Assembly: GCA_021295655.1 (NCBI GenBank)
Contig: JAGWBX010000002.1
Span: 99,187-163,186, forward strand
From: Candidatus Latescibacterota bacterium
GTDB taxonomy: Bacteria > Latescibacterota > UBA2968 > GCA-2709665
Reading direction: 5' to 3'
DNA: 64,000 nt
Shown: positions 35,705-45,072 of the stretch, piece after piece
Layout of the letters: every line of letters starts with the position of its first letter
How positions within the stretch are numbered: the first letter of the stretch is position 1
The notes under the pieces: generated by a model
What the model was told of the DNA's origin: nothing
The model's database searches: none
The model's input: the letters and a program-made list of their open reading frames with translations, nothing else
Program-made: the position numbers and the translations under genes

Positions 35705-37969
35705 TCATTCGATGACGATATTCTCTCTCGCATGGACGAACAGGACGTCATTCGCGCCGGCATAGCGCTTAAGCGCACCTTCCAACTCGTCAGTCTGGAT
35801 TTCGCTTTCGTTCAGGCCGGCGACCACGAGGTCGGCCTCGGAAGACCGGCGGGAGACCTCCTCCTCCACGGATTCACCGGTCGCGCATTCAACGGAGGTC
35901 ACATTCTGCATCGATATCGGCAACCGCCCGTCCGACATCAGGCTGGCGAGCCTTCGCGTCTCGTGTTCCGGGTCTCCGGATGAATGGCAGGCGAAGAGCC
36001 GGATCTCGGCCCGCCGCCAATCGCGATGGCCCACGACGATGTAAGCCAGCAGGAGCATCAGCGGCGCATTCGAGAGATTGTCCTCCGTCACCCACAGATG
36101 AATGGAAGATCTGTAACCGAACCGGTAGTTTGTGGAACGCAGGACCAGGACATTGAACATCGCCTGGGCCGCGAGTCGCGCGCCCTCGGCCGTTTCGTCG
36201 ATTTCCTCCGGATGGTCCTTGTCGAACTCAAGCAGGATGCAGTTGTTGGGCAGGCCCGAGATGCCGGGCATCTGAAGCGTCTGTGCCAGCGCCTGCTGGA
36301 ACGACGGACAGATCAGAGAATCGACGAAAATGCCGGCCCCGCTGACATCCACCCGTTCGATGAGTTTATCAACCTGGGAACGGGCCTGCTCCTCGTCGTC
36401 GTACGAGTATTCGCCTTGAAAGTACTGGACAAAATGCCCGAATCCGTGCCTGTGGCTGATCCACCGCAACACGTCGAAGTGCCCCAGACGCCGGACGCCG
36501 AATCGGGTCACCGCGACAATCGAGGGCCGCCACCCGCCGTCGTACTTCTCCACGTGGTTCTTCTGCAGCGTGATCTGAAGGCGGCGGGTCAACTGAAACA
36601 TCGTCCCCTGAAAGATCGCCGTGAGGTCGCGTTCTCCTTTTCGCGTGCGCCGCAGCCCAAAGTATATCGCGGCCATGAGAGCGATGGAGATAAGGGAGTA
36701 CTGCAAACTCATCTGGATCATCATCAGTGCGCACATGAACGCACCGATCAGCGACACGTACCAGCGCGAATGAAACGTGGGCCGGTAGGACGGATTCCCC
36801 GCGAAGTATTCGAGAAACGAGACCGAACAAAGGGCGCCGTAGGTTACCATGAAGAACATGCTGAGAATCTGCGCAATGAAGTCGATGTCCCCCAGAAAGA
36901 CGAACACCACCGCAATCGCGCTTGAAACGCAGGTCGCGTATACAGGCTCCTGCGCCCTGCCCATGCCCTTCGCAAGCAGGCCGTTCAATTTTGGTATGGG
37001 GAACACTTTGTCCCTGGCAAGCGCCTGCAGCGTTCTTGGAGCGACGAGGATTGAACCAAGGGCCGATGAGATGGCCGCCGCGCCCAGTCCAAGATAAATC
37101 GCCGGACCCCAGATCGCGATCTGCGCCATGATGAACTGATCGCCGTTCAGGGCCTCGGGTGTCGCACTCTGGGCGAGCTTGATCGCGACCAGCGAGTAAA
37201 CGACCATCCCCACCAGTGTCGCCGTGATGATGCCGAGAGGGATGCTGCGTTGCGGGTTCTTCAGGTCCCCGGAGAGTCCCAGGCCGGCGATCATGCCGGT
37301 GAAGGCCGGAAAGCACGTGGCGAATATGATTCCAAACGAGTCCGCATCTTCGATACTGTCTGTCAGGTGCAGCGCGTCGGGGCGGATGGATTCGGGGCCC
37401 TGTCCGAAAAGGAATGAGAGAATGGACACCCCCAGTATCGCGCTGACGACCCACAGCGCGCCGACACCGACGCCGGCGCCCTTTACGAGCATCAGCAAGA
37501 TCAGCACGACCGTGGCGGACAGGCTTACCCAACGGGGGTCGGCGTCCACCTGGTGTGTCGCGGAAGCCCATTCATAGACCGGCTGGAACGCCTCGGCGAA
37601 CGCGACCAGGTAGAACGCCACGGATATTGCCTGAGAAAGGTAGAGCGCGATGCCGATGGAGCCGCCGATGCTCGTTCCGAACGAGCGGCTGATGATGAAA
37701 TAGGCGCCCCCGCCGGCCACGCGACGGTTTGTTGCGATCTCGGAGACCGCCAGGACCGTGGGAATGGTCACCAGATGACCCAGAACGATGATCATGAGAC
37801 TGCCCCAGAGTCCGGCATGCGCAACGGCGTAACCGAATCGAAGGAACAGGATGGCGCCGAGGATCGTGCTTACCGACGCGAGAAAGACGGGGGCCGTGCC
37901 GAATCCATGCCCCCCGTGAGAAGATGCGGTCCTGCCGCCGGCGGCGGCGGCCGTCGGGTTCGGTATCAC
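35705..37969 (-). CDS. SLC12-like cation-chloride cotransporter / APC family permease
   Basis: The 754-residue protein has about twelve transmembrane helices in residues 28-450 with the SLC12 signatures LRFGYAVAHAG, VAGGGAYFIISRSFG and GDLKNPQRSIP. It then has a long cytoplasmic C-domain (about 480-754) like that of animal NKCC/KCC proteins, with an USP-like fold. It should move amino acids or Na/K/Cl across the inner membrane. The GTG start has AAAGGAAAG upstream. No partner gene is adjacent. Confidence 0.85.
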   Translation of the reverse strand: MIPNPTAAAAGGRTASSHGGHGFGTAPVFLASVSTILGAILFLRFGYAVAHAGLWGSLMIIVLGHLVTIPTVLAVSEIATNRRVAGGGAYFIISRSFGTSIGGSIGIALYLSQAISVAFYLVAFAEAFQPVYEWASATHQVDADPRWVSLSATVVLILLMLVKGAGVGVGALWVVSAILGVSILSFLFGQGPESIRPDALHLTDSIEDADSFGIIFATCFPAFTGMIAGLGLSGDLKNPQRSIPLGIITATLVGMVVYSLVAIKLAQSATPEALNGDQFIMAQIAIWGPAIYLGLGAAAISSALGSILVAPRTLQALARDKVFPIPKLNGLLAKGMGRAQEPVYATCVSSAIAVVFVFLGDIDFIAQILSMFFMVTYGALCSVSFLEYFAGNPSYRPTFHSRWYVSLIGAFMCALMMIQMSLQYSLISIALMAAIYFGLRRTRKGERDLTAIFQGTMFQLTRRLQITLQKNHVEKYDGGWRPSIVAVTRFGVRRLGHFDVLRWISHRHGFGHFVQYFQGEYSYDDEEQARSQVDKLIERVDVSGAGIFVDSLICPSFQQALAQTLQMPGISGLPNNCILLEFDKDHPEEIDETAEGARLAAQAMFNVLVLRSTNYRFGYRSSIHLWVTEDNLSNAPLMLLLAYIVVGHRDWRRAEIRLFACHSSGDPEHETRRLASLMSDGRLPISMQNVTSVECATGESVEEEVSRRSSEADLVVAGLNESEIQTDELEGALKRYAGANDVLFVHARENIVIE

Positions 37970-38289
37970 TGTCTTTCCTTTCGAAAATGCCGGCCGCTGA
38001 CGGCATCCGGGGCCGTCTTCGAGATTCCGCCAGAACCGCGTTCAGACGATTCGACTACCGTCCGGACGCGCGGTTATGGTGCGGTTATGGTAATGAAATG
38101 CGGCGGATGATGCAAGAACAACAATGAAAACACCCGGTGAGGGAGTCATCGGCGCCGGGCGCCGCACGACGGACGTTACCCGGCGGAGTCTCCTGCGCGA
38201 TTCGGCTCTCCTGCTTTGCCGGGCGTATGCCGGACTGTCTGCTCGCTGCATCAACCCGCCCTGGCAATCCCATCCTCACCCACGAACAC

Positions 38290-38319
38290 AAAAGGCCTGC
38301 GACGTAATTATCGCAGGCC
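38290..38319 (-). terminator. Rho-independent terminator after tRNA-Val
   Basis: On the minus strand GGCCTGCGA pairs with TCGCAGGCC over an 8-base loop, followed by TTTTGTG, 23 bp beyond the tRNA 3' end. The remaining gap 37970-38290 shows nothing I can support. Confidence 0.8.
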
Positions 38320-38341
38320 AGTTAATTTCAGAAACTTAAAA

Positions 38342-38418
38342 TGGTGGGCGATACTGGACTCGAACCAGTGACCTCTTGCATGTCAAGCAAGCACTCTAAC
38401 CACCTGAGCTAATCGCCC
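38342..38418 (-). tRNA. tRNA-Val (anticodon GAC)
   Basis: The cloverleaf is complete: acceptor GGGCGAT with ATCGCCC, a D-arm with AGCTCAG, an anticodon stem CTTGC/GCAAG with loop TTGACAT, a GGTTCGAGTCC T-arm and an encoded CCA. Anticodon GAC reads valine GUC/GUU codons. It has its own promoter and terminator. Confidence 0.95.
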
Positions 38419-38449
38419 ATCCGTTTTCAACCCTCAAGACCGGGCGGAA

Positions 38450-38478
38450 AATTTATACGAAACAACGGGCGAAGTCAA
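38450..38478 (-). promoter_or_regulatory. Promoter of tRNA-Val
   Basis: On the minus strand TTGACT and TAAATT (within TATAAATT) are 17 bases apart, about 32 bp before the tRNA. Confidence 0.65.
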
Positions 38479-38693
38479 GCGGAAACAGGGATCCATTCGT
38501 TTAAGTCTTGCGACGTCCCCCGAATGAGCGGTCTGCCTTCGTAAGCAACCTCGTCACCGTGGACAACCGCGGCCTGAACGGCCCTTCCGCCTTCATAATG
38601 AAACAAGGCAAAGGCGTCCTCTACGGCAAATGCCGCCGCACACGACCGGACCTCCCCTCCGCGGTCCCGCAGGCGGTCATGTCCGTGCGGCGG
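38475..38693 (-). pseudogene. Short coding-like frame without a start codon
   Basis: On the minus strand a frame ending in TGA at 38475 reads convincingly like protein over about 55 codons (AAFAVEDAFALFHYEGGRAV, then QAAVVHGDEVAYEGRPLIRG, ending WIPVSA). It lacks an ATG/GTG start. The only ATG with a fair ribosome binding site (38680) is in another frame. A small gene with a frameshift near 38640 would explain both. No family is recognised. Confidence 0.35.
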
Positions 38694-38742
38694 TTCCTTT
38701 TTTGACGTTTGCCCTTGACATCCGGATTCGATGGGCGAATAT

Positions 38743-38940
38743 TAACCTTGAATTCGTAATTCTTCGGAGAAGTAAAACCGAATATATGTAAGTAGATAAA
38801 GGCGAATTAACTTCTGATTAACAGGATACGCCAGGTCACGGGACGTGAACTGAAAGCATGTCCTTTTTGACGACCATTACGCACCGTTCCATGGGTTTTC
38901 GTCGTTTTGCCGGGTTGCTGTTTTTTCGAATTGGGGTAGA
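38743..38940. repeat. Dispersed repeat B, copy 3 (inverted)
   Basis: In reverse orientation to copies 1 and 2. Landmarks are GAAGTAAAACCGAATATATG, GGGACGTGAACTGAAA, GTCCTTTTTGACGACC and GTTGCTGTTTTTTCG. It occupies most of the gap before the Gfo/Idh/MocA gene at 39069. Confidence 0.8.
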
Positions 38941-39068
38941 CGTTTCCACGCCCGAAGAGGAATCGTCGAGTTTCCGCTGCTTCCGGCGCTGTACAGCCCT
39001 GAACCGTGCGCGCGCGGAATCGTCGCTCAGAACTCAGGAAGGCCGTTTGTGGAAGGATTGAGAATTCA

Positions 39069-40151
39069 ATGAAAATCTATAGGGCCGCGCTGGTCGGATG
39101 CAGCAGAATGGGCGCCTTTATCGACAACGAAGTGCCGGCTTCATTCGGCGCGTATTCGCACGCCGCGGGATACGAGGCGTGTGAACGAACGGAGTTGATC
39201 GCCTGCTCGGATTTACGCCGGGAATCGATGAGACAGGTCGGCATCCGGTACGATGTGCCCGAAGACAGGCAGTACGTCGACTACAGAAAGATGATCGAAC
39301 GCGAACAACCGGATATCGTCAGCGTGGCCACCCAGCCCGAACAGCGCGCGGAAATCGTCGTCTTTGCCGCCGAACGGGGTGTCGGCGCGATCTATGGAGA
39401 AAAAGCCCTGGCCGCGGCGCTGTCCGAAGCCGATGCAATCGTGGAGGCGGTCGAGCGCCATGGCGCGGTTTTCAATATGGGCACCAACCGCCGCTGGGAT
39501 CCCGGCTACGACACAATGAAGGATCTGATCGACAGCGGAAGGATCGGCCGGCTGCGGTCGCTGATCGTGCACCAGACCGGCCCGCTCTTCAACGGCGCCA
39601 GCCACAGCTTCGACCTGCTGATGAGACTCAACGGCGACAATCCCGTGGCGTGGGTTCAGGCCCATCTGCCGAACGGGGATCGGGTAATCGACGGCGAACG
39701 TCTGACCGAGGATCCGGTGGGCCACGGCATCCTGCAGTTTGAAAACGGCGTGACCGCATACGCACTGAATTCGGGACGGGGTATGGAAGTGGAGGCGATT
39801 GGCGACCGGGGCGTGGTTACGGGGATGCGCAACGGAAACGAATGGCACGTACGCGAACACGGCGGCGAGGACCACCGGGGCCGGCCCCGGTTGGTACCAC
39901 GGAAATTTCCGAACTTCGAGCCCGCCAGTTCAACCGTTCGGCTGATCGAAGACCTCGTCCATTCGCTGGACACAGGCGAACCCCCGCGCGGCGGCGTCAG
40001 GACGGCGCGCGCCAATACCGAACTCATCTTTGCGTTTGTCGAATCGCACGTCAGGGGAGGGGCGAGGGTGGAATTGCCGCTGACCGGGAGCAGGTTCCGT
40101 CTGCAAAGAGAAAGGCCGCCGCTTGAGCCGAAATACCAGCGTCAGGAATGA
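39069..40151 (+). CDS. Gfo/Idh/MocA family oxidoreductase
   Basis: The 360-residue protein starts at the ATG at 39069 with a Rossmann motif AALVGCSRMGAF and the family's dinucleotide-binding and YGEKALAAALSEAD (EKP-like) segment, which has EKA instead of EKP. The catalytic His region appears in NGASHSFDLLMRLNG. Such enzymes oxidise sugars, inositols or related polyols with NAD(P). The substrate cannot be given. A second member of the family lies 0.4 kb further on, on the other strand. Confidence 0.85.
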   Translation: MKIYRAALVGCSRMGAFIDNEVPASFGAYSHAAGYEACERTELIACSDLRRESMRQVGIRYDVPEDRQYVDYRKMIEREQPDIVSVATQPEQRAEIVVFAAERGVGAIYGEKALAAALSEADAIVEAVERHGAVFNMGTNRRWDPGYDTMKDLIDSGRIGRLRSLIVHQTGPLFNGASHSFDLLMRLNGDNPVAWVQAHLPNGDRVIDGERLTEDPVGHGILQFENGVTAYALNSGRGMEVEAIGDRGVVTGMRNGNEWHVREHGGEDHRGRPRLVPRKFPNFEPASSTVRLIEDLVHSLDTGEPPRGGVRTARANTELIFAFVESHVRGGARVELPLTGSRFRLQRERPPLEPKYQRQE

Positions 40152-40202
40152 GTCGGCCGGGGAACGGAACGGGCGTGCGCGTTGATTCGGCCGATACCGT
40201 CG

Positions 40203-40586
40203 TTACAAAGGCTCGGGCCGGAACACAATCTGCAACAGATTGCCTTCCGGATCCGCCAGAAAGTTGAATCGGGTCCCGGCAGGTGTTTCACGGTACGGCC
40301 CCACAAATGCGGCGCCGCGGTTCTCCAGCAACCTGCACGCCGAATCGAAGTCATCCACTTTCAGCGCAATGTGCCGGATGCCCGCGTCGTCGGCGGCGCA
40401 GACCGCTGGCGCCCGTCCGTTTGACGGCAGGAACTCCAGAATACCTCCGCCCGGCAGGCGCAGGAAAAAGGTCTCGCTCTCTTCGTTCTCAAGAATCATC
40501 TCAAAGCCGAGAACGTCGCAGTACCACCGTGCCAGCGTTTTGGAATCGGCCGCAACAATCGCGATATGCTCGATTGATCGGATCAT
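40203..40586 (-). CDS. VOC family protein (glyoxalase/dioxygenase fold)
   Basis: The 127-residue protein has one pair of beta-alpha-beta3 modules: IEHIAIVAAD, then LPGGGILEFLPSNG, IRHIALKVDDFDSA and ADPEGNLLQIVF. Metal positions His7, a Glu in ILEFL and a second His are present; the usual last Glu is Gln (LLQIV). The ATG at 40586 overlaps the stop of the upstream oxidoreductase gene (ATGA). It may be an epimerase or isomerase helper in the same sugar pathway. Confidence 0.82.
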   Translation of the reverse strand: MIRSIEHIAIVAADSKTLARWYCDVLGFEMILENEESETFFLRLPGGGILEFLPSNGRAPAVCAADDAGIRHIALKVDDFDSACRLLENRGAAFVGPYRETPAGTRFNFLADPEGNLLQIVFRPEPL

Positions 40587-41611
40587 ACGTCCCTCACCGG
40601 TGACATGGTTATTTCGCGTCCTTCTCTGAGCGACGCATCGATCGCGGATGCAATCCGGACCACCGCCAGTCCGTCCCGGGACGTGATCAGCGGTTTCCAC
40701 AACTTCCGTATCACCCCCGCGAAGTGACGGATCAATGAACGCGACATGCCCTCCGTCTGGCCGTGAACGTCGGGTGCGGCGGACGTATCGGGATATTCGG
40801 CGGTGGCGCCGTATATTGCCAGTCCGTTTTCGAAAGGAAGGACCTCCACGGCTCCGGCCGTTCCGCGTATGGTGAACAACTGGTTCTGCGGCCGTCCCGC
40901 CCGCGTCGGCGAACCCCATACGTTTTCCAGGACGGCAAGCGCGCCGCACTCGAAGGTCAGCACGACGACGATGAGATCCTGCCGGTGGCTTGCGCCCCAC
41001 CGGGCGTAGGCCCTGACCCTGTCGACCGCGCTTCCGGTCGTCCAGAGCGCCAGATCGACGTCGTGGGGCAGCAGCCAGTATGCAAGAGGAAAACGGCCGA
41101 GCACCCGATCCACGGCTTCAGGTTGCGAGGACCTGCGGCTGTAGATATGGAGAACCTCGCCGACGTCACCGCGGGCGACCGCCTGCCGCATGGCGGCGAA
41201 ACGTGGGTCGAAACGCAGGCTGTGGCAAACCATGAGATCCACGCCGTTGCGGTCCGCTTCGTGCACCATCCGGGCGGCGTCTGAAGGAGACGTCGCCATC
41301 GGCTTTTCCACCAGGACATGCTTTCCGGACGCCAGGCAGGCGCCAACCGGCCCGGCGTGCGCCCATTCGGACGTGGCAACCACGACGGCCTCAATCTGCG
41401 GATGGTTGGCGAGCATGTCGTGGTAACGGGCGCCCGAATAGAACGGTACGCCCAATTCCAACGCCACGTTTCGGGCGGTGACCTCGCCATGCCCGCATAC
41501 GGCGACCAGCCTCGTCGATGCCGACTGATCGAGGAGCCGGGCATAAAGCCCGCCCATTCTGCCGGGGCCGATAACGGCCGTGCCTACGGGTTTTACCGGT
41601 GCTTCCGCCAT
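40583..41611 (-). CDS. Gfo/Idh/MocA family oxidoreductase
   Basis: The 342-residue protein has TAVIGPGRMGGLYARLL, the canonical GKHVLVEKPMATS with EKP, LMVCHSLRFDPRF and the catalytic WLLPHDVDLALW His. It is a complete NAD(P)-dependent sugar or polyol dehydrogenase of unknown substrate. It is coupled to the VOC gene by a 4-bp overlap and diverges from the PQQ dehydrogenase gene, so all may serve one sugar-oxidising route. Confidence 0.9.
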   Translation of the reverse strand: MAEAPVKPVGTAVIGPGRMGGLYARLLDQSASTRLVAVCGHGEVTARNVALELGVPFYSGARYHDMLANHPQIEAVVVATSEWAHAGPVGACLASGKHVLVEKPMATSPSDAARMVHEADRNGVDLMVCHSLRFDPRFAAMRQAVARGDVGEVLHIYSRRSSQPEAVDRVLGRFPLAYWLLPHDVDLALWTTGSAVDRVRAYARWGASHRQDLIVVVLTFECGALAVLENVWGSPTRAGRPQNQLFTIRGTAGAVEVLPFENGLAIYGATAEYPDTSAAPDVHGQTEGMSRSLIRHFAGVIRKLWKPLITSRDGLAVVRIASAIDASLREGREITMSPVRDV

Positions 41612-41704
41612 TGGATTTATCGGAGTATTGTCCAGTCGTTGCGCGTTGTCGGCAAAACCCGCGCATTCCCGCGAGCTTGCTTCGAAACGAAATCAGGAGG
41701 GATT

Positions 41705-43141
41705 ATGGCACGATTGCCGGCCTGCTTCCTGTTGTACGCCGTGTACGCCATTTGCAGCCCGCAGACCGCTACCGGAGAACCATCGACCGACGGCCGGGCA
41801 CTCTACGGCCAGTATTGTGCGACCTGTCACGGGCAGAATCTGGAGGGCGTCACTGCGCCGAGCCTGATCGACGGTGTCTGGATCTACGGCGGACGCGGCA
41901 ACGTCGCCCGCAACATCATGTTCGGCATCGTCCAGCAGGGGATGCCGGCGTTCGGTGAAGCGCTCACGCGAAACGAGATCAACGCCATCTCCGCATATAT
42001 CCGGGAGGCCGAAAAATCGGCGGGCGCCACAAAACCGCCCATTCCCGACAGCCTCGACACCTACGACTACCGCATCCGGGTCGAACGCTGGATTGAGGGC
42101 CTTCGGCTCCCCTGGTCGATCGCATTCCCGGACGCCGCCACCGCACTCATCACCGAGCGCCCCGGAAGGCTTCGCGTGGTGAAGAACGGCGTACTGCGAC
42201 CCGATCCCGTCTCGAATACGCCACCTGTTCTGCACGAGGGTCAGGGCGGCCTCATGGATGCGGCCGTCGATCCCGCCTACCTGGAAAACGGCTGGATCTA
42301 TCTCGCGTACAGCCATGCGCTCAGAGACACCGCCGGCAGCGACCGCCCGCCCGCGATGACCCGCCTCGTACGGGGGCGAGTGAAGAACAACGCCTGGACC
42401 GATCAGCAGGTCATCTACGAAGCGCCGCACGAGACCTACGGAAGAACCCGCCACCATTACGGCTGCCGCATCGTTTTCGATCCTGCGGGGTATCTCTATT
42501 TCCCCGTCGGAGACCGGGGAATTCCCCGGTACGCCCAGGACCTGACACACCCCGGCGGCAAAATCCACCGCATCCACCGGGACGGCCGGATACCCGATGA
42601 CAACCCGTTTCTGAAACGGGAAGGCGCCCTTCCCACCATCTTCAGCTTCGGTCAGCGAAACCCGCAGGGGCTGGCCGTGCATCCGGTTACGGGCGCTCTA
42701 TGGGAGAGCGAGCACGGGCCGATGGGCGGCGATGAGATCAACCTGATCCGGGCCGGGATCAACTACGGCTGGCCGGCGATCACCTATGGCCTGAACTACA
42801 ACGGGACCCTCGTATCGGAGTTCGAACGCAAACCCGGTCTGGAACAGCCCGTCCTGTTCTGGCGGCCGTCGATCGCCGTTTGCGGCATCGACTTCTATCG
42901 CGGCGACCTTTTCCCCCGGTGGAAGAACCGGCTGCTCGTTGGCGCCCTGGCGTTTGAAGAGGTCCGTCTCCTCACAATCGAGAACGACCGCGTGATCCAT
43001 CAGGAAACCATTCTCAAGAATGCCGGCCGCGTGCGCGACGTGGCGAGCGGACCCGACGGCGCCATCTACGTGGTTTTGAACAATCCGGGAACCGTGCTCC
43101 GCCTGACACCGTTCCCGCCTGATGACCCGGGCGGATTCTAA
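41705..43141 (+). CDS. Cytochrome c - PQQ-dependent sugar dehydrogenase fusion
   Basis: A signal peptide (residues 1-24) is followed by a cytochrome c domain with heme motif C38-A-T-C41-H42 and a Met in QQGMPAFG. A six-bladed soluble aldose-sugar-dehydrogenase propeller comes next (GLRLPWSIAFPD, GQGGLMDAAVDP, FSFGQRNPQGLAVHP, ALWESEHGPMGGDEIN). It should oxidise aldoses in the periplasm and pass electrons to its own heme. The heme domain is N-terminal, while most known fusions carry it at the C-terminus. The start follows AGGAGGGATT. Confidence 0.88.
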   Translation: MARLPACFLLYAVYAICSPQTATGEPSTDGRALYGQYCATCHGQNLEGVTAPSLIDGVWIYGGRGNVARNIMFGIVQQGMPAFGEALTRNEINAISAYIREAEKSAGATKPPIPDSLDTYDYRIRVERWIEGLRLPWSIAFPDAATALITERPGRLRVVKNGVLRPDPVSNTPPVLHEGQGGLMDAAVDPAYLENGWIYLAYSHALRDTAGSDRPPAMTRLVRGRVKNNAWTDQQVIYEAPHETYGRTRHHYGCRIVFDPAGYLYFPVGDRGIPRYAQDLTHPGGKIHRIHRDGRIPDDNPFLKREGALPTIFSFGQRNPQGLAVHPVTGALWESEHGPMGGDEINLIRAGINYGWPAITYGLNYNGTLVSEFERKPGLEQPVLFWRPSIAVCGIDFYRGDLFPRWKNRLLVGALAFEEVRLLTIENDRVIHQETILKNAGRVRDVASGPDGAIYVVLNNPGTVLRLTPFPPDDPGGF

Positions 43142-43193
43142 TCCCCGCGGGCATAACCGGAACCGATCGCTGTTTCCGCGGGACCCTTGCGTA

Positions 43194-44021
43194 TCAACCC
43201 GCGGCAAGGCCCTCGAGAATGCCCTTCAGATAGCCGATGCTGCGTGCGGCAATCGTCTCCGGGTCCGGTTCGAAATCGAACACCTCGACCGATACGTATC
43301 CGCTGTAGCGCAATTCCTGGAGCGTCTTCAGAATGGGGGTAAATTGAAGCTCGCCAAATCCGGGTCCGCGCAGATTGGGGTCGTTTACGTGCACGTGCCG
43401 CATCGCGTTGCCCGCCTGGGCGATGACCTCGGAGTGGGACCCTTCCTCCGTGGACGCGGCGCGACAGTCCACCATGGTCTGAAAATTCGGATGCCCAACG
43501 GCCTCAACCAGCTTCAGCGCTTCGGCCACACAGGTCACGAAATTGGTCTCCTGATCCGTTAGCGGCTCTATGCAATAGGTAACCCCCCTGTTGGCCATCA
43601 GGTCCGCGCACCCCGCAAACAGTTCCACGGCGCGGGAAAAACAGTCCCCGGCGTTCCAGCCCTCCTCAATATTCCGCTGTTGCGGAGAGCCGTGAATCAT
43701 CACGGTTCCCCCGAGGTCGCCGCAGAAATCGATCAGCGCCTTCACGTAATCCTGTGTGCGTTGCCACACCTGGCGGTCCGGATGGTTGATGTACAGTCCG
43801 GCGGGTTTTACCAGCAGCCAGTGCAGCCCCACGATCTCCACTCCCGCCGCCTCCGCCGCACGTCTGATGTCCCGTCGATTGCCTGATGAAACGTCGTGTA
43901 CAGACTCCGCGAGGGTGAATGGCGCGATCTCCACCCCGTCGCATCCGATCCGCGCGGCATAGTCGAACACCCGCTCGATCTCCCAGCCTTCGAAAAACTC
44001 GTTGCAGACCGCAAGTTTCAT
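43194..44021 (-). CDS. Sugar phosphate isomerase/epimerase (AP endonuclease-2-like TIM barrel)
   Basis: From the ATG at 44021 (AGGAGGAATC upstream) the 275-residue protein has the xylose-isomerase-like barrel with metal ligands in CIEPLTDQETN, MVDCRAASTEEG, VHVNDPNLRGPG and VSVEVFDFEPD. It resembles D-tagatose/D-psicose 3-epimerase and IolE/IolI-type enzymes. The substrate is not predictable. It fits the sugar-oxidising genes next to it. Confidence 0.85.
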   Translation of the reverse strand: MKLAVCNEFFEGWEIERVFDYAARIGCDGVEIAPFTLAESVHDVSSGNRRDIRRAAEAAGVEIVGLHWLLVKPAGLYINHPDRQVWQRTQDYVKALIDFCGDLGGTVMIHGSPQQRNIEEGWNAGDCFSRAVELFAGCADLMANRGVTYCIEPLTDQETNFVTCVAEALKLVEAVGHPNFQTMVDCRAASTEEGSHSEVIAQAGNAMRHVHVNDPNLRGPGFGELQFTPILKTLQELRYSGYVSVEVFDFEPDPETIAARSIGYLKGILEGLAAG

Positions 44022-44105
44022 AACCGATTCCTCCTGGCATTCGGGAACGCAGACGGGCGCCACGGCCGGGCTGGATTCCGCAACAGTCCGGTGCTGACAA
44101 AATCC

Positions 44106-44134
44106 TTGACAGAAGACCCGATTTTCTCTAACAT
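44106..44134 (+). promoter_or_regulatory. Sigma-70-type promoter of the ABC ATPase gene
   Basis: TTGACA and TAACAT are separated by 17 bases, about 45 bp before the ATG at 44183, which also has a good ribosome binding site (AGGAGAAG). Confidence 0.65.
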
Positions 44135-44182
44135 AATCGGGCTATCTTCAAATTACAAGAAAAACGTTCAGGAGAAGCCGTT

Positions 44183-44971
44183 ATGGCGTCGGCGCCCAAT
44201 GCCCGATCCGCAGATCCGGAAAATGAAGATCACATCATCGAGGTGCATGACGTCTGGAAAACCTATTCAATGGGTGACCAGGAAGTCCACGCGCTTCGCG
44301 GCGTCTCCTTGAACGTTATCCGGGGCGAATACCTCTCTATTATGGGTCCCTCCGGCTCCGGCAAAACGACGCTATTTAACATGGTTGGCGCCCTGGACCG
44401 CCCCTCCAGGGGTACGGTCGTCGTCAATGCGATCGAAATGGGCTCGCTGAGCCAGGCGCAAATCGCCTATCTGCGCTGTCACAATATCGGTTACATTTTC
44501 CAGAGCTTCAACCTGATCCCCGTGATGACCGCTCTGGAAAACGTCGCGCTGCCCATGGTTTTTTCAGGTATGAAAAAGTCGGAATACGAAGACAAGGCCG
44601 CTCACAAACTCACCCAGGTGGGCCTGGGTGAACGCCTGAAACACAACCCTTACGAACTCTCGGGAGGCCAACAGCAGCGCGTGGCCATCGCGCGCGCCAT
44701 CGCCAACGACCCGGACCTCGTCCTGGCGGACGAACCCACTGGCAACCTGGATCTCAAGACCGGCCAGGAAATCATCGAGTTGCTGCAGAGACTCCAGTCC
44801 GAAAGCGGCGTGACCATCGTCACGAACACGCACGACCACAAGATGCTGGTGGCATCCGACCGGGTTGTGGACCTGCGCGACGGTCAGGTGGAACTGGTGC
44901 GCAGGCGGGATGAAATCGACATTCAGGAGGGCCGGATCGAAGGGCTGGACATCGAAGAATTGAGCAATTGA
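44183..44971 (+). CDS. ABC transporter ATP-binding protein, LolD/MacB type
   Basis: The 262-residue ATPase has Walker A GPSGSGKTT at 55-63, the Q-loop FQSFNLIPVMTALEN, the signature LSGGQQQRVAIARAI and Walker B LVLADEPTGNLD, all typical of the MacB/LolD/FtsE group that pairs with FtsX-fold permeases. An acidic tail of about 25 residues follows the usual end. The likely partner is the FtsX-containing fusion protein 2.9 kb downstream on the same strand, although two other genes and a tRNA lie between. Confidence 0.92.
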   Translation: MASAPNARSADPENEDHIIEVHDVWKTYSMGDQEVHALRGVSLNVIRGEYLSIMGPSGSGKTTLFNMVGALDRPSRGTVVVNAIEMGSLSQAQIAYLRCHNIGYIFQSFNLIPVMTALENVALPMVFSGMKKSEYEDKAAHKLTQVGLGERLKHNPYELSGGQQQRVAIARAIANDPDLVLADEPTGNLDLKTGQEIIELLQRLQSESGVTIVTNTHDHKMLVASDRVVDLRDGQVELVRRRDEIDIQEGRIEGLDIEELSN

Positions 44972-45072
44972 TCCACATCAGCGTACAGATAAATACAGGG
45001 CGTCCGTCGGAACGACGAACGCCTTTTCATGTATTCCGGGTTCTGCAAGCAGATCGCACGCGGATTCGGGAG

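Noticed and set aside
37970..38290. c-di-AMP or glycine riboswitch in the leader of the SLC12-like transporter gene
   Set aside because: GC-rich pairs exist, but I could not match the conserved core bases of either class.
38508..38705. 65-codon plus-strand ORF
   Set aside because: It is opposite the more protein-like minus-strand frame, has no ribosome binding site and reads as low-quality protein.
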